A stretch of DNA of 64,000 bases from Isoetes taiwanensis. Lineage: Eukaryota > Streptophyta > Lycopodiopsida > Isoetales > Isoetaceae. Positions 1-10,074 of this stretch are shown one piece after another. Numbering within the stretch: the first letter of the stretch is position 1; each line of letters begins with the position of its first letter. The notes under the pieces were generated by a model. It was not told the DNA's origin. It was given only the letters and a program-made list of their open reading frames with translations, and searched no databases. The stretch covers positions 21,250,018-21,314,017 of the forward strand of contig JAJEKV010000020.1 in the NCBI GenBank assembly GCA_021234155.1, given 5' to 3'. The translations under genes and the position numbers were made by a program.

Positions 1-97
1 TTCTAATCCATCATTTGCTTTGAGGATTGATCACCCTAAGTGATCTGGAGGTTCTAAACCACTGAGGTTGAAGGTTTTGCCAGGAACACCTTCAACA
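1..97 (+). repeat. 3' end of the left (5') LTR
   Basis: Identical or nearly identical to 4824-4920. The two copies diverge immediately after ...TTCAACA, which marks the inner edge of the left LTR. The sequence just inside begins TTTTGGAGG; a TGG start for a primer-binding site is possible, but I could not match it to a known tRNA 3' end. Confidence 0.75.
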
Positions 98-223
98 TTT
101 TGGAGGTTCTACGAGAGATCCTTTCCTGGTACACATTCTCGTGGCTATTGAGCAATTAAGCATGCATGTTTCTAATGTTCAGAGTATTCTTGATGGTCTT
201 TGAGTGCCTAAAGTTTTGATAAT

Positions 224-2053
224 GTGATGGAGCAAGCTTCTCAAGGAGAAAAGGTTGCAGCAGTTCCAATTCCCATACAAGTTGATGTGATCTTTCCAAT
301 TCCAGCACCTCTTTATCATGGTCTTGAAGAACCTGAGCTTTATCTTTGTAGATTTGAAGACTATTTTGATGATTATGGTAAGAGAAGAGGAGAAAAGATT
401 GATGTATTTGGCAGGTGCATGAAAGAGGAAGCAAGCCATTGGTTTGAGTACCAAGGTACATGATTGGGATGAACTCAAAAGGAACTTCATCAAGAGATTT
501 GGGGTGCCAACCACACAAGAGGAGGTCATTCAAGAGCTGCCAACAATTGTTTTGAGGAAGAATGAAGGGGTGCCAAGTTTCGTGGAAAGATTTCATGCCT
601 ACATGCTCAAGTGCAAAAGGTACAAAGTGGAATGGCCTACTCTTCATTTGCTTGTTTACTTTGTGCAAGGTTTTAGATCACATTCCAATGTTTACAAGAA
701 AATGCTGAAATGCTTTCATAAAGGTATGTTCTATTCTATACAACAAGCCTTTGAAAAAGCTTTGGAAATAGATGATCTTTTGACATATCTTCAAGAGCAT
801 GTTGTTTATGAGCAGCCTCTTGATACTAAATCTCTCATATGTGAAAGAAAGATAAGCTCAGATCAAAGGGAAACCTTGGAGGAGAAAATGGAAGAAGATG
901 AGGTATGCTTGGATGCTAGTATGTCTCTCTCTTTTTGCGGCCATGGAAAATTACAGCAAGAATCAGTCATGGCAGTAAGTAATTCAGCATATTCATGTGA
1001 CAAAAAGGTACCTTATGATGTTCCCAAGGTGTTTTCTTTCTTGGATACCATTGCCAAATCTGATTTGCAGGAGTTAGAGCATGTTAGCACTCATATAAAT
1101 CCAAGATTTGCATGTATTAAAGGTTATTCACATAAGGCCAGCCATGACACCCTAAAGAATGCACATGGATCAGAGGTTTTGATTGCTAATGAGGTAAGTC
1201 TTATCACATCTCATATGGTTGAGGAGTTTGAGCATGTTCTCTTGTATGATGTTGTTGGGTTTGAGCATTGCCATGAAGAAAAGAGTGTTGAATGCATGAG
1301 CAGCCCTGAGTATGAGAATTTTTATACCATTCAAGCATTTGAGGATGATTATGAACCATGTTTGTGTGAATTAGAAGTGGGAAACATTGATCTCTCGCTA
1401 TTTCAATGCTCAAAAATAAGTTCCAGGGACTTGAATGCCATGACAGTCATAATAGCAGCTCACATTATGAAGTTTTTAGTTTTGAAACATGTATATCAGC
1501 TGAAAACTCAAGTGAGGATGATTTGCACATGCCTCAATTGGAGAATTATGCTTTCTTGGATGATTTGAAGCAAACTTTTGAGTTGAAAATGCAAGTTTTA
1601 GATGATGTGATAGCATATGAAGCTTGTGCAGATCTAATCAGTCCTAAATTTCAGCTTTGTGGCAGTCCAAAAAAGTCTGAAAATGATAAGGAATCAGTTC
1701 CATGTGTGGTTGAGCATGAAGAAGTTAATTTTTTGACTAGTTTTGAGCATGACTATGTAGTTGAACTTGAGAAATCAGACTTGAGCAATATCTTATCTAA
1801 ATGTGCAGCAGCAAAACATGAATATCCAAGGTCCTTTTCAGCACTTGAGAACAGCAAGTTGATTGGATCATGCCAACATAGCAGGTATTACTATGTTACA
1901 TCAGATTTGCCACTTTTATATGCTAGTACAATCATCTTTGAGCAGGCCATAGCATTGTGGCATGTTGTTTTGCCACTTATCTTGATGCAAACACAAGTTA
2001 TCTGCATCCTACTATTTGGAGAATGCATACTTGACAGAGTTGGAGTTGGCTGA
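224..2053 (+). pseudogene. Retrotransposon gag-like polyprotein, two frameshifts
   Basis: Three overlapping frames read as one protein: 224-463, then 444-1568, then 1406-2053. The first frame contains ASHWFEYQ and the second DWDELKRNFIKRFG followed by SFVERFHAYMLKC. This is the W...F..RF pattern of the retrotransposon Gag domain, whose product would assemble virus-like particles. The frame breaks near 455-463 and again between about 1406 and 1568. After the Gag core the product is acidic and Cys/His-containing but has no CCHC zinc knuckle and resembles nothing I recognise. No pol frame follows. The Gag call rests on motif pattern; the downstream half is simply 'gag-linked, unknown'. Confidence 0.65.
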
Positions 2054-4167
2054 AGCATGTACCAAGTCCAAAGCAAGACTTTACTTTGGTGCTACTGATA
2101 ATACATGTGCTCATCATCGAACATGTTTTGCACAATTGAACAGATCATACATAGCTGATTCTATCATATTGCTACCATCTCATCATGTTCACACCATGTG
2201 CACATCTCATTTGTCATGTTTCCATATCCTTTTCCATCTCCACATCTCATTTGCCATGTTTCCACATCCTTTTCCATTTGCACGTCTCATTTGCCATGTT
2301 TCCACATCCTTTTCCATCTGTACATCTTATTTGCCATGCATACGTATGTCCCATCATGTCCATATTATGTGCTCACAAGTGTATCCTTCTTCTTATCATA
2401 TCATTCATAAGTCACATCATGTCCACACCATGTACACATCATTCCCAACCATTCATCTCAAGTTACCATCATGCCTCCATATGTCACCTCTATTTTTGCT
2501 AACCATACATTCATTTGTCATGCAGGTCCACCACATTCATAGTTCCATGATCATTTGCATATCATTTGGCCTACCTACCATATTACCTTGCTTCTCTTTC
2601 TCATGAAAACCCATGTTGCCAACCATTTTTCCACATTGGCAACTATCAAGGGCTCTTGTGAATTCACATCTAGTTAAGAGGCTGGGGGACCAGCCTATCC
2701 TTCTTTGTTTGGCATGATGCTGCCACATTTTGGCAGCATAGAAGAGCCATTTGCATGAACTACACCTTTGGCTAACATTTGGTTTGACACATGTGTGCAT
2801 GAGCTAATCAGGGCATCATACAAGTATGGCAAGGAAGTTGAGATTCAAGCAAGAAGATTTGAGCCTAAATTGAAGATCCTTTGTTAGAGTTTGGAAGACC
2901 CCTCAAGATTCATTGGTATGTGGCTAAATCCAAGTCATTTTGGCATGAATTCCATTTTCCAAGGCTTCTTTCATGTTCCTACCATCTTGATCCCATTCAT
3001 GAAACACTCCTTTCCTTTCTCCATACTCCATTACCATTCCTTTTTTCTAGTCAAAGCACATCACATACCTATTATTCATCCACTTTCTTGATTCCTAAGG
3101 TCTAAGACCATTTGTGCACAAGTGCCAAATATTATGCCAAATCATCCACATCATCTTCATAATGCCAAATGTCATCCACATCATCACTCAAGTACATCCA
3201 CATCACCATACACATGTCATCCACCTCATCACCACATCACAAAAAGTTCTGACTAGAAAAAAGTTATTTTACCACCTTGCTTGCCACATCATCACCTCAT
3301 TGTGCCATGTCATCACCCATTTGCCACATCACTCCATAGCCTTGCCACCTCACCAAAATTAGCCTCATTTTTGAGCCAAAAATTAAGATGCTTTTTTTTG
3401 CTAAAAGATTCTCCCATCACGTAGAGCATCAAAAAGATTCCATGTGGAAAAAAGAATTTTTGAAAAAGACCTTGTTATGACCCTCATATTCCATTTCTTG
3501 GGAATCGTGCCAAATTTGAAAAAACAAAAAAAATTCCTATTTACTCCCTTTGGTTTACTCACTCATTTCCCCAATCACCTTCTGCCACATGGCAATCGAG
3601 TATGTGAGGTGGCAGCCACATGGAAATAGCATATGAATAAATTATAAAGTTCAGAGTTTTGTGCCTTATATACCCGAGCTTTCTTTTGTAAAAATGCCTG
3701 TGGGATATTTCTTATGAATTCTTGAAGAACCCTAAAAACTTGATCATGCCAAGAACCATTATTTCTGCTGATTCAACGGCCTAATCATGGTCTACGGGTC
3801 CCGAAATGCCTGGATCCAAGTCAAGAAACAGACCCATGGACTAAAAAACAAACAAAACCACGGATTTTACCAAGAATCAACCAAAAAAGGGGATTAGAAA
3901 AGGGGGCTTTGGCTATCAGAGAGAGGAGACGGCTTGGAGCATGAAGAACAGGTCGATTTGGCTCTGAAAGACGGATTGAGGTCTCTTACTTGAAGAATAG
4001 CTTCCATATTTCAGTTTTTTGACATGTCTTGAGCAAAAAAATCCAAATTCTTGATGTATTTTCATATTTCCTTTGAGATTCTGATATAATACTACCCTTG
4101 GCATTGTTATGAAGTTCAAATAGATGCTATTCAAGTTGTTTCATGCAAATTTTCTGATTTTTGAGCA
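2054..4167 (+). other. Non-coding internal region and probable start of the 3' LTR
   Basis: I see no convincing gene. The stretch is T/C-rich on the plus strand, with many CCACATCATC-like runs at 3110-3360. A TATA-like TTATATACC at about 3666-3674, followed by ordinary transcribed-looking sequence, could be the LTR core promoter, which would place the LTR start upstream of it. I cannot fix that start. Confidence 0.35.
2201..2340 (+). repeat. Short tandem repeat, about 40-bp unit, 3-4 copies
   Basis: The unit begins CACATCTCATTTGCCATG and runs into TTTCCACATCCTTTTCC. It repeats three times with small changes and a fourth partial time. It explains the repetitive Ser/His/Phe-rich open frames here, which are not genes. 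Confidence 0.8.
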
Positions 4168-4820
4168 AAATCCCTGATATGTGCACTGCAATTTCACTGT
4201 CCCAAGTCTGCAAGTTTAGCCATGCCCCATATGCAAACTGTATCTCCAAAAAATCTGAGCTTAATTTCCATGACTCTCTTGCTATTCATCTTTCATTCAA
4301 AACAGATTTCATGATTTTAGCGCTCATAAATCCATAGTTATGACTTTGCAAAGTTGGCTGTTCTAGAACTGTAAAAATTTCTGAGACAGTGATTGAAATT
4401 TCCTCTTCCAAGTTTGCCTTTTCAAAAATCCATAGATTTCCAACTGCTCATCCAAAAATTCTGAAACTTTGTCATGTGCATGCCTTCCTATCCATCTTAC
4501 CCCAGTCCAAGTTTCATGATTTTAGGACTTTTTCATCTCAAGTTACAGATCCCCAGAGTTGGCTGTTCCAAAAGTTTCAAAATTTCTGATACACTCATTG
4601 AAAATTGTCTGTTTCAAGTCTGCTTGTTCAAAAATCCATAGTAAGCAAAGGAAGCGTCCAAAAATCCTGAAATTAAATACCAAGCATCCTCTACTACGTT
4701 TCTCTCACTATTCCAAGTTTGAATAAGTTTCAGTGCACGGATCCCAAGATATGGATATGCAAACTTGACACTTCCAAAACTGTCAAAATTTCAGGGACAG
4801 TTGAACTTTTGCAATTTGCT
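4168..4820 (+). repeat. Three tandem units of about 205 bp inside the 3' LTR region
   Basis: The landmark CAAAATTTCTGA(G/T)ACA recurs at about 4374, 4579 and 4785, a spacing of about 205 bp. Each unit also holds a TCATGATTTTAG block and a GTTGGCTGTTC block, or diverged versions of them. The array ends just before the 97-bp terminal repeat, so it lies in or beside the LTR. Confidence 0.7.
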
Positions 4821-4823
4821 CCA

Positions 4824-4920
4824 TTCTAATCCATCATTTGCTTTGAGGATTGATCACCCTAAGTGATCTGGAGGTTCTAAACCACTGAGGTTGAAGGTTT
4901 TGCCAGGAACACCTTCAACA
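4824..4920 (+). repeat. 3' end of the right (3') LTR
   Basis: Copy of bases 1-97. It ends in ...TTCAACA and is followed at once by LINE coding sequence, so 4920/4921 is the element-to-target junction. Confidence 0.75.
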
Positions 4921-5250
4921 CACACCCAGCTACCCATGAAGAAGCGCAGACTTATAGCTTCCATTCGCACGGGGGCACATCGCCTCCGCATTGAAACAGG
5001 GCGTTGGGCTCGGGAAGCACGAGAGCAAAGGCTTTGCCAGTGTTGCCACCAGGGCGCGATTGAGGATGAATGTCATGCCCTCCAGATCTGCCCAGCATTT
5101 GCCCATATCCGAGAGCGATATGTTCGATTACTAGTGCCTGGCCAGCCGTTGCATCAGTTATTGAATACGGCGTCAGTGGGTTTGTTGGGGTCGTACCTCC
5201 AGGAGGTTATGGATGCACGGACTCGTTTATGTCCTACGGGACGGTATTGA
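4921..5250 (+). pseudogene. LINE ORF2 C-terminal zinc-binding region (partial)
   Basis: The frame reads about 110 residues to a stop at 5250. It contains RTGAHRLRIETGRW, then C-x2-C ... ECHALQICPAF. This is the Cys/His cluster typical of the extreme C-terminus of plant LINE reverse transcriptases (zf-RVT type). The RT catalytic region is absent because the copy is cut at 4920/4921 by the LTR retrotransposon. The open frame is intact as far as it goes. Confidence 0.75.
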
Positions 5251-5445
5251 ACTGTCCTATGCAATTGTACAGTGTGCCAGCATGCTTATTACTGCTAAGG
5301 TTTTTCCCTCGAAAACCCTTCGGGGCGGGGGTTTTTTAATCCTGTTAGTAATATGCTTGCTGCTCTATTTTTGTTTGGGTCCCATAGGCCAATTGGTCTC
5401 CGTGGACGCTAAAAACCTATTCTATTCTATTCTATTCTATTCTAT
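4921..5445 (+). mobile_element. LINE 3' part: ORF2 C-terminus, 3' UTR, microsatellite tail
   Basis: Coding sequence of the LINE reverse-transcriptase C-terminal region (4921-5250) is followed by a roughly 170-bp 3' UTR and a (TTCTA)n tail at about 5418-5443. The 3' UTR holds a GC-rich inverted repeat at about 5308-5336 (AAAACCC ... GGGTTTT around CTTCGG). It ends with TCTCCGTGGACGCTAAAA. That end recurs at 44.2 kb with a different microsatellite. The LINE's 5' part was displaced by the LTR element to its left. Confidence 0.75.
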
Positions 5446-7330
5446 TTGCCAATGTTCTTCCGACTCAATCATATCAGGTCAGAATGGGTATTTCCTCGTC
5501 TCCACTTGAGATATGAACTAGGATGAACCAATAAGAATTGCCCCCTTGGTGCCGGAGGCACATGTATTTTACAGATTCTGTCCACTTCCGAAGCTTATTT
5601 AAATTATTAAGCTATGAATCCGTCCAAGTTCTTCTTAGCCTGTTACTGGGGCTTTTGTCCCCTTATATCCACAGCGGCACTGGAATCAAAATCGTACCAG
5701 AAATAGCATTATTGAATTAAACATGTTTATCTCTTGTTCCTAAGAAATCCGCAATGCCATGGGCACAATCCAGATCAATATATTTGGATTTCTTTAGTAA
5801 GAAATAGCAAACCGCAATATAAGATTCTGGCAAGTTTGATCCAATGAACCTCGTTTCATCCTCATTTCCACAGCCCGCCATATACTGACTGCAAGCACTA
5901 GAAGGCTTTCTTTCATTTCCTATGTTTCAGATTAGCCTCCAGCTTAATCCAACCAATCTCCAGCTGGTGGGAAAGAACTTCATGTTGTTTGGGAGGTCAA
6001 CATCTAAATAGCCAGCCTCGTAATAAAGGCTCATTGGGGTCTGTTCATGTGATTGCAGACCCCAATGAAGAAGATAGAAAATATGATGCATGCCCTACAT
6101 CTGCACTTTATAAATAAAAAATTTTAAATTCCTTACGTATGTTTCTCATTTATAATTCATAAGGTGAAGGCCTACCTGCTTGAAGCTCCCTTTGCAAAAG
6201 AGCATTGGCAGTTGAATAGTTTATCATGCTTTCAATAAGCCCTATAGCTTTAGTTACTCTCCTTTAGGGCCCTGGCAAATGCAAGTTAAGCACATTTTAG
6301 CTGCATAATTTATCCACCACGGAATCACATAGAAAGGGTACATGTTGAAATCGTGTTTAGTTTGATGTTGTACTTCCATCTTCAAATGCAAGTACCTACC
6401 TGGCTTAGAAAATAACCCCTAGGTTCCATAGCACTTAAAGTTCGTATCTCATTGTGAAGTCAACTGGGCTTAACTTCATAAACCTGCAAAAAGAACAAGT
6501 AGTTGATGAACTGTATTAGATACACAACACTCAACACTCCTTTGAAGCATGTTGCACTCTCCAAGTAATGCATTCTATCCAGCAAAGCAGAGGAGAAATT
6601 TGTTGACAGTATTAAAAAAACGTACCACAGCTTCACATGCAAGCAGCTTGCCTTCACTTGCAGTATTCCAATTTTATCTGCAGTAGTCCAGCTTCATCTT
6701 CTACCACACAAACAAACCAAAACAATTCAAGAAATTCAAGAACATAATGTTTGACACCCTTCCGTTTGAATTCCTTCCATCCAAAACAAGTGCCATGCTG
6801 GACCATTCTGGACAAATAAAGGTGTTTGGACTCTGCACCATATGGGTTGTACAAGCCTTCCAATTCATGGATTCATTTGATATGACAAATCTTGATGCAT
6901 AAATCACCAACCCTGCTTTGCTCTGTCTGAGTACCTTCCTCTTGATGTCTGGCTCAAAAGCAGATAACATGTTTAAAATTACTCACCCCCTAAGGGACAA
7001 AAAAGAAATTGGAAGGACTTGAAACTACAGAAGAATCTGAACCGACAATAGGATCTTCTCTCATCCTAGATCTATACAATAAGCTGAATTTTCCTCTAGA
7101 TAGGAAGCATATTGCATATTGAAGCACCGTTCCTAAGTGAGAGTTCATGAAACATGAAAGCTTGAAAACAACTAAGTTTTTTTAAGTACACAGGATTTGA
7201 GAAGGTTGAAAATAATATGTTAGTTGGAGCCTATTCATAGACCCTATATGCATGATACGTGAAAGAATATGGCTGGATATCAACTGTCATGAAAGTCAAA
7301 ATAGATTGAATTCAACTGAGTAAAACTTAC
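5446..7330. other. No gene recognised
   Basis: AT-rich, intron-like sequence. On the minus strand there are open stretches with plausible splice sites: a last exon with acceptor TTTTTGCAG near 6486-6495, and frames at 6654-6863 and 6701-6970. I could not join them in a consistent phase or name a family. They may be downstream exons of the unidentified minus-strand gene. Confidence 0.3.
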
Positions 7331-7340
7331 TGTAAGCTTC

Positions 7341-7535
7341 TCATATTCTACATAATATTGTAGAAACCTGCTCCTCTTTATACACACAAAGGTCTGCCTC
7401 TGGATCACTGCCAATCTCGCTACCCATATAACCATGTAAACACGTCATGCTAGTTCTACCTGCCGAATTGAAGCAGGAGAAGGTGATTATGAAGGAAACT
7501 AATGTGAGAAATATTGGAGTACATTTTCTCATCAT
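7341..7535 (-). CDS. Possible first exon or small secreted protein, unidentified
   Basis: The 64-residue minus-strand frame begins MMRKCTPIFLTLVSFIITF, a textbook signal-peptide shape: short basic start, then a hydrophobic core. CFNSAG follows as a possible cleavage region, then a Cys-containing hydrophilic stretch. A GT donor-like site follows KEEQ, so this may be exon 1 of a longer gene rather than a stand-alone ORF. No family recognised. It could be chance, since the frame is short. Confidence 0.25.
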   Translation of the reverse strand: MMRKCTPIFLTLVSFIITFSCFNSAGRTSMTCLHGYMGSEIGSDPEADLCVYKEEQVSTILCRI

Positions 7536-7907
7536 TTTTTCCCTTGCTGCTTTGCTAATACAATCTTAAGGGTTAATGAGTGGATACCTGGAAGAGCTGG
7601 TAATTGTGCATTGGTATCAACAGGAGAGCTGGCATTGGTTCAGAAAGATGATGCGTGTCCCACATGAAATGGAAAATGGAGCAGGTTTATTGAAGCTACA
7701 ACACATGCATCACGTGTGTGCTCCTGAGTCAAGTCACGAGTGGACTAGAAAATATGTGCCCAACTCCTTGCCAAAAGAAAAAGCCATGGAAAAGGTCGCT
7801 GCAAGCTGGGCAGAAATTAAAATATGAGAACAAATCTTATTTTAATCCTTTAAAGGTAAGATCTACTTGCAAATGCCTCATAATAATGACGATATGCTAT
7901 TTCGTAC

Positions 7908-9538
7908 CTTAAGAGAAAGCACTTTGCTCTGCCAGCCTTGTTCATGACATGTTTCAAAGAGCTATCAGATAAAAGAAAGATCCCCACTAACCATTCTCTC
8001 AAATACGTTCGTTGCCTCCAGATTACTGTCAAAGTTCACAACAATATCTGCTGACATTTAGAAATCCAAACAAAGCATCCTGTTAAAAAAAAACTGGAAC
8101 AGAGGAGGGAATCGGGATGGTCGGAGAAGAGAAGTGATTTTCAAGGACTTTCTAATTTTCATGGCCGTCCGATGCGAAATTAAGAAATCTAATGGTTGAG
8201 ATTAAAAACAGCTGACGTGGCATGACACGTGGCATAGCTAGGAATGCAGGAAATCGGGCAGGGGGGTTTAGGCAACCCTGCTAACTAGCAGAACTGCAGG
8301 GTTGGGAAGAAGGCTAGGATTTCAATGTGCTGTTTTGGTATTCTTGAAAAAACACATTAAAGAGGTGAACAAAATCACATAAACAATGGTAATAATGATA
8401 AGGTTTATGAGTACTTTCTAGTTTTAACCGTGCAAAAAAGACAAGTCCCTTTTGCACTCTTGAATTCCACGTCTATCTGTTTCTACATATTTTTTTTTTC
8501 CATAATACTAAGACTGTGTGCAATGACAAGATCAAATCTACTTTATAGATAGACAACATAGCCAATATGTTCAATATTGCATTAATAATTTGTCTCAAAT
8601 TACAAAATTGGCAGACTTACAAATTCAAGGGCACATTAATCAATCTCTTTGAACAAGAGGTCAGACAGTAGGAACTAAAAGGTATTTTATTTGCCAATGC
8701 CTTCTCGTTTGCACGTTTAATCTGAGAAAGGAAAGAAACAACCTGCAAGACAAGGTTATTGAACAGAACTGCTAAATGTTGCCATGGACCTGATCAGATC
8801 AATGCAAACATAATTGATAGCATCTGGACTGTAAACTTGCACCTGCCAGAGTTGGAGATGGTTGGAATTGGATTTGCGTCGCATGCTGGATCACAGCAAA
8901 GAGAAGGAATTTTCCTCAGATCTTCTCAAAGACAAGGACAAAAAACATGGCCAAAATACAACCCTTCATGTACAAAACCATGTTCACTTATCAAGCGTCC
9001 AGAAGAGGCACTTATACAAATTTTGCAAGAGTGGAGGTCAGCAAAACAATATGGTATCAAAAACAAGTGAATATTTCTGGCAGTCCTATAATTCATCTGG
9101 ATACAGATCATTGTCAAATTTCTTTGAAGGATGCTTTCCACTTTGATATTGGTGGCTTCCATTGTTACTTGAAAAATAAAGAGCAGTAGTAATCTCACCG
9201 AATGTCTGCCTTGAGGTTCCTTTTCTCTTGATCATCATAAGCACCAGTTTTTGACGTTCTATTGCAGTTGATATTCTCAAGGAACCTGCATAAACCAAGC
9301 ACTAAGAATTGATCTATGTTGAAAACACATTATCAAAACGTGGGCTTGCATAATTTTTTTTTCTCACAGTTTTTCTTCTTGCTTTTCAGTTTAGCAAAGG
9401 CCGAAAAGGCCTTTGATGCTTGATTCTTGAGATCCCACCGAAATTTTTATGCAAAAAATATGAAAGACGCTAGAATTCTCACCTGCAGATGCCGACCTCG
9501 TCTTCCAAAACAGAAATAAACCTGCTTAACTGCTCCAT
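7908..9538 (-). CDS. Unidentified multi-exon gene candidate (minus strand)
   Basis: Four segments have clean AG/GT borders and open frames on the minus strand. 9538-9483 starts at ATG (MEQLSRFISVLEDEVGIC). 9285-9199 joins it in phase (FLENINCNRTSKTG...). 8047-7992 encodes IVVNFDSNLEATNVFERM. 7961-7908 encodes LFETCHEQGWQSKVLSLK and joins the previous one in phase 0. A further acceptor and open frame lies near 8742-8660 (VVSFLSQIKRANEKALANK), but its phase does not connect to the second exon, so at least one exon is missing or misplaced. The product is hydrophilic. I do not recognise the family. It is head-to-head with the KRTCAP2 gene, about 540 bp between start codons, so the two may share a promoter region. 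Confidence 0.35.
8135..8273. repeat. Short dispersed repeat, copy 1
   Basis: Matches 9743-9884 over about 140 bp with scattered differences. Shared blocks include TTTTCTAATTTT, GCTGA(C/T)GTG and GGGCAGGGGGG. It contains the G-box-like ACACGTGGCAT. The type is unclear; it may be a SINE or MITE relic. Confidence 0.55.
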
Positions 9539-9742
9539 CAACAAGAGATGAGACCGAGGCCGTAAGAATAGATCACCGATTCGACCTATCTTAATAGCCC
9601 ATGGATGAACGGAACGGAATGGGTCATGGATCCCTTTTCTCTCTCTGCTGTTTATCGCTTCTCGCCCACGACGCCCAGAAAAGCTCGAATTGAGAAGGCT
9701 GCTGGACGGCTTTTCTTATCTGGTTGCGCAAAGGAAGGCAAC

Positions 9743-9883
9743 CAGATTTTCAGGGTATTTTCTAATTTTACAGGCCGCCGATGCAAAATATTGGAGATCC
9801 AACGGCCTACAATAATTTTTGCTGATGTGTCACGACACATGGCATGGCTAGAAACGCAGGAAAGTGGGCAGGGGGGGTTAGGC

Positions 9884-9911
<28 letters not shown>
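9743..9911. repeat. Short dispersed repeat, copy 2, ending in an A-run
   Basis: Second copy of the repeat at 8135-8273. Here GGGTTAGGC is followed by about 26 A residues (9886-9911). A terminal poly-A would suit a retroposed sequence, but copy 1 lacks it. It lies between the start of the minus-strand gene candidate and KRTCAP2, so it is in their shared upstream region. Confidence 0.55.
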
Positions 9912-9918
<7 letters not shown>

Positions 9919-10074
9919 GGCAATACAATTATATAGGAAGGAAAGGACAATTGCAAATGTGCTTTTTCAGGATAATAACGGGGCCATATTTTCTGGTTGA
10001 TAGCGGAGCCGGGACGAAGTGGAATTTACCTAATATACAGTGGAACTCGGCGGAGCTCAGGTGGAGGTGCTTCC

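Larger units (their letters stand above)
1..4920 (+). mobile_element. Gag-only (non-autonomous) LTR retrotransposon, 5' LTR cut by window edge
   Basis: The first 97 bases recur at 4824-4920, giving a direct repeat that brackets a gag-like coding region. The repeat ends in ...CAACA, fitting the canonical CA end of an LTR. No protease, reverse transcriptase, RNase H or integrase is visible between the repeats, so this looks like a TR-GAG type non-autonomous element that would need a partner's enzymes (family knowledge). The right-hand LTR end abuts LINE coding sequence at 4921, so the element probably inserted into an older LINE whose upstream part lies outside the window. LTR length is unknown because the left LTR is truncated. 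Confidence 0.75.

Noticed and set aside
2016..2606. His/Ser/Phe-rich overlapping frames
   Set aside because: Produced by the 40-bp tandem repeat and CCATGT-rich sequence; no family resemblance.
8759..9189. Three overlapping plus-strand frames of 80-103 codons
   Set aside because: No splice-consistent gene or family; they overlap the minus-strand exon candidates and could be shadows.
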